From positions 1 to 64,000 of the forward strand of contig NZ_LRUB01000012.1 in the NCBI RefSeq assembly GCF_001550065.1: a stretch of DNA of 64,000 nucleotides, read 5' to 3'. Shown here in pieces: positions 62,510 through 64,000 of this stretch. The stretch's first letter is position 1; each line of letters starts with the position of its first letter. The DNA is from Kordiimonas lipolytica (lineage in GTDB: Bacteria; Pseudomonadota; Alphaproteobacteria; Sphingomonadales; Kordiimonadaceae). The notes under the pieces were generated by a model, which did no database searches, was not told the DNA's origin, and was given only the letters and a program-made list of their open reading frames with translations. Position numbers and translations under genes: made by a program.

Positions 62510-63886
62510 GCGGCTCTCGGCAGCCACTTCCTGGACAATCTCCTCAATCCGCCCCTCTGCCTTCAGGCGCGCAATCGCCTCATTGATTCGTGGTAACAGA
62601 TGGGCTGCATTCCGATGCGCCCGAACACTCAAGCCCACTTCCACCCGCACGGGGCCACGCTCAAAAACGTCAGAGTCTTTCCCGATACGCACCTCATAAT
62701 CGAGCGAGCCAAGAATGGCCGCATCTGCCCGTCCAGCCGCCAAGAGACGCAGCGTATCGTCAATATCCTGCCCTGGCACCCGAATCCCGAAGCTTTCCTG
62801 GTCATGAAAATCAAATCCCTGCACGGCGGCCACCCGCAACCGTGACCGGTCCTCGGGTGTCGCCACAGGCACGGCTTCGCCTTTCCTGAACACCCAAACC
62901 TCGCGCGACATATAGAAAACATCGCTCCAGCTTTGCACTGCCACTTCCTCGTCGCGCATTCGCCAGATTGGGGCGGCGCAACAGTCCAACAGGACACGGC
63001 CGCTTGCGAACATGCGGCGCTTTCGCGCCTGGGGTGCGTTCACGAACACGGCCTTGATACCAGCTTCGGCCAGAATTTCCCGCCACATGCGCTGAGTGCC
63101 AATCGTATCGCTGCGGCCCACCATCAGGACACCCGCGTATTCGCCTTTGCCCGCCTTTTCCACATCCGTTTCTTTCAGGATGTCTTCAATTCGGCCAGCA
63201 TCTTTCAGTGCAGCAATGGCGCGGTTGATGCGCGGCAGAAGATCTGCCCGGGACCGGTGAACGCGCACCCGCAGGTCAGCAACAGTATGCACAGGTCCCA
63301 GCACAAGCGGCCGAGGTTTAAGGCGCATCCGGCGCTCAAAATCCTGCCGGTTGACGATAGCAACATCGGCTTCACCCGACGCAACATGGTCCAGGACTTC
63401 TTCAATGTCATGGACCTCAATAGCCGTGCCAAATGGTGCCTCAAGATCATAAACGAAGCCCTTCACCCGAACGAACCTGAGCTTCAACGCATTCTCAACC
63501 GGTGCGACCGCATGACCGCGCCTGAATACATAATGTTCGGTTGATCGGAAAAAGGCATCTGAGAACAATTGGCTGGCCTTCTCCTCCGGGCGCTGGCGCC
63601 AAGCCGGTATTGAACAGCAATCGAGCACAATGTCACCGCGAACAAACATCCCCCGCTTGCGCTCATGCGGGGCGCTGACGATTTCAGCGTCCAACCCAGC
63701 TTCATCCAGAATTGCGGACCAGACCCTGTCAAACTCAATGGAATCGCTTTGGCCTGCCCTGACAAGATCACTCGCCAGCGCGGGCGCTGCAAGCAGAGCC
63801 ATCACAGCCAGCGCTGCTATGAACCGCCGGGCGAGACTTTCACCGAGCCCCGATTTCAGGCCTGACATCCTTGAAAGCTTTGACAC
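62492..63886 (-). CDS. tandem two-domain periplasmic binding protein (SBP_bac_3-like)
   Basis: This 464-residue protein has a signal peptide (FIAALAVMALLAAPALA) and two tandem copies (about 39-248 and 255-460) of one substrate-binding-like domain. Matching segments are LDCCSIPAWRQRPEEKA and LDCCAAPIWRMRDEEVA, SDAFFRSTEHYVFRRG and SDVFYMSREVWVFRKG, and LLPRINRAIAALKDAGRI and LLPRINEAIARLKAEGRI. Each copy has a Cys-Cys pair. No permease gene is adjacent. The GTG at 63886 follows AAGGGGA at good spacing; ATG 63868 is an alternative. Confidence 0.85.
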   Translation of the reverse strand: MSKLSRMSGLKSGLGESLARRFIAALAVMALLAAPALASDLVRAGQSDSIEFDRVWSAILDEAGLDAEIVSAPHERKRGMFVRGDIVLDCCSIPAWRQRPEEKASQLFSDAFFRSTEHYVFRRGHAVAPVENALKLRFVRVKGFVYDLEAPFGTAIEVHDIEEVLDHVASGEADVAIVNRQDFERRMRLKPRPLVLGPVHTVADLRVRVHRSRADLLPRINRAIAALKDAGRIEDILKETDVEKAGKGEYAGVLMVGRSDTIGTQRMWREILAEAGIKAVFVNAPQARKRRMFASGRVLLDCCAAPIWRMRDEEVAVQSWSDVFYMSREVWVFRKGEAVPVATPEDRSRLRVAAVQGFDFHDQESFGIRVPGQDIDDTLRLLAAGRADAAILGSLDYEVRIGKDSDVFERGPVRVEVGLSVRAHRNAAHLLPRINEAIARLKAEGRIEEIVQEVAAESRSPFKK

Positions 63887-64000
63887 TGCTGTCCCCTTCC
63901 CTAATTTCTCACCCCCAGTTTTTCCGCCTCAATTTCTGGACTTAATTTACAGACCGCAACCGGGCGCCCGTTAGCGCGGCAATCCGCCCCGAAGCCTGAA

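Overview
The window looks like the chromosome of a marine-type alphaproteobacterium. The support is the mdh-sucC-sucD-sucA-sucB-lpdA order, the COQ9, DUF1244, DUF2312/GapR and DUF2336 proteins, and the ZapE and XerC types. Most of it is GC-rich housekeeping sequence with dense, short intergenic gaps. Kordiimonadales or a neighbouring order is possible, but I cannot fix the genus from sequence alone.

The left 3.5 kb (1-3540) is different: AT-rich, and apparently the edge of a mobile island. It holds the right part of an IS3-family element, the C-terminal remnant of an OLD-family TOPRIM nuclease that the element cuts, an overlapping UvrD-like helicase and a coupled small gene (together a damaged Gabija-like defence cassette), and a complete divergent gapR. 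Beside it the resident gapR is broken after 45 codons, which marks the probable island junction near 3538. The chromosome resumes with the operon N-formylglutamate amidohydrolase, DUF1244, gapR(broken).

5-18 kb carries pyruvate kinase, a HAD phosphatase, ribosomal protein bL36, an M14 carboxypeptidase, a cupin, a VCBS/cadherin-like adhesin, apt, an arsenic pair (aqpS-like channel and arsC), an operon of DedA, ATP-grasp and DoxX-like proteins, and two DUF2336 paralogues with matching upstream boxes.

18.5-34 kb is the most distinctive region. Four tandem MacB/FtsX-type permeases (each about 810-836 aa), one ATPase and one membrane-fusion protein form a minus-strand operon. It diverges from a sigma-54 response regulator and a histidine kinase. 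The shared intergenic region contains a textbook -24/-12 promoter facing the efflux operon and three copies of a 16-bp palindrome, so the circuit can be read directly from DNA.

34-41 kb holds a metallo-beta-lactamase-fold hydrolase and an Lrp-type regulator divergent from a lysine catabolic operon (two saccharopine dehydrogenases, a ThDP enzyme and an ALDH7-type semialdehyde dehydrogenase).

41-64 kb continues with DUF3892, a CPA2 antiporter, rpsU, COQ9, xerC, a split Ada system (adaA plus ogt), DUF1203, two degenerate receiver-domain paralogues, the TCA-cycle operon, a 2OG-Fe(II) oxygenase, zapE, an outer-membrane channel, a PTP-type phosphatase, and a periplasmic binding protein made of two tandem copies of one domain. 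I saw no tRNA, rRNA or CRISPR array.
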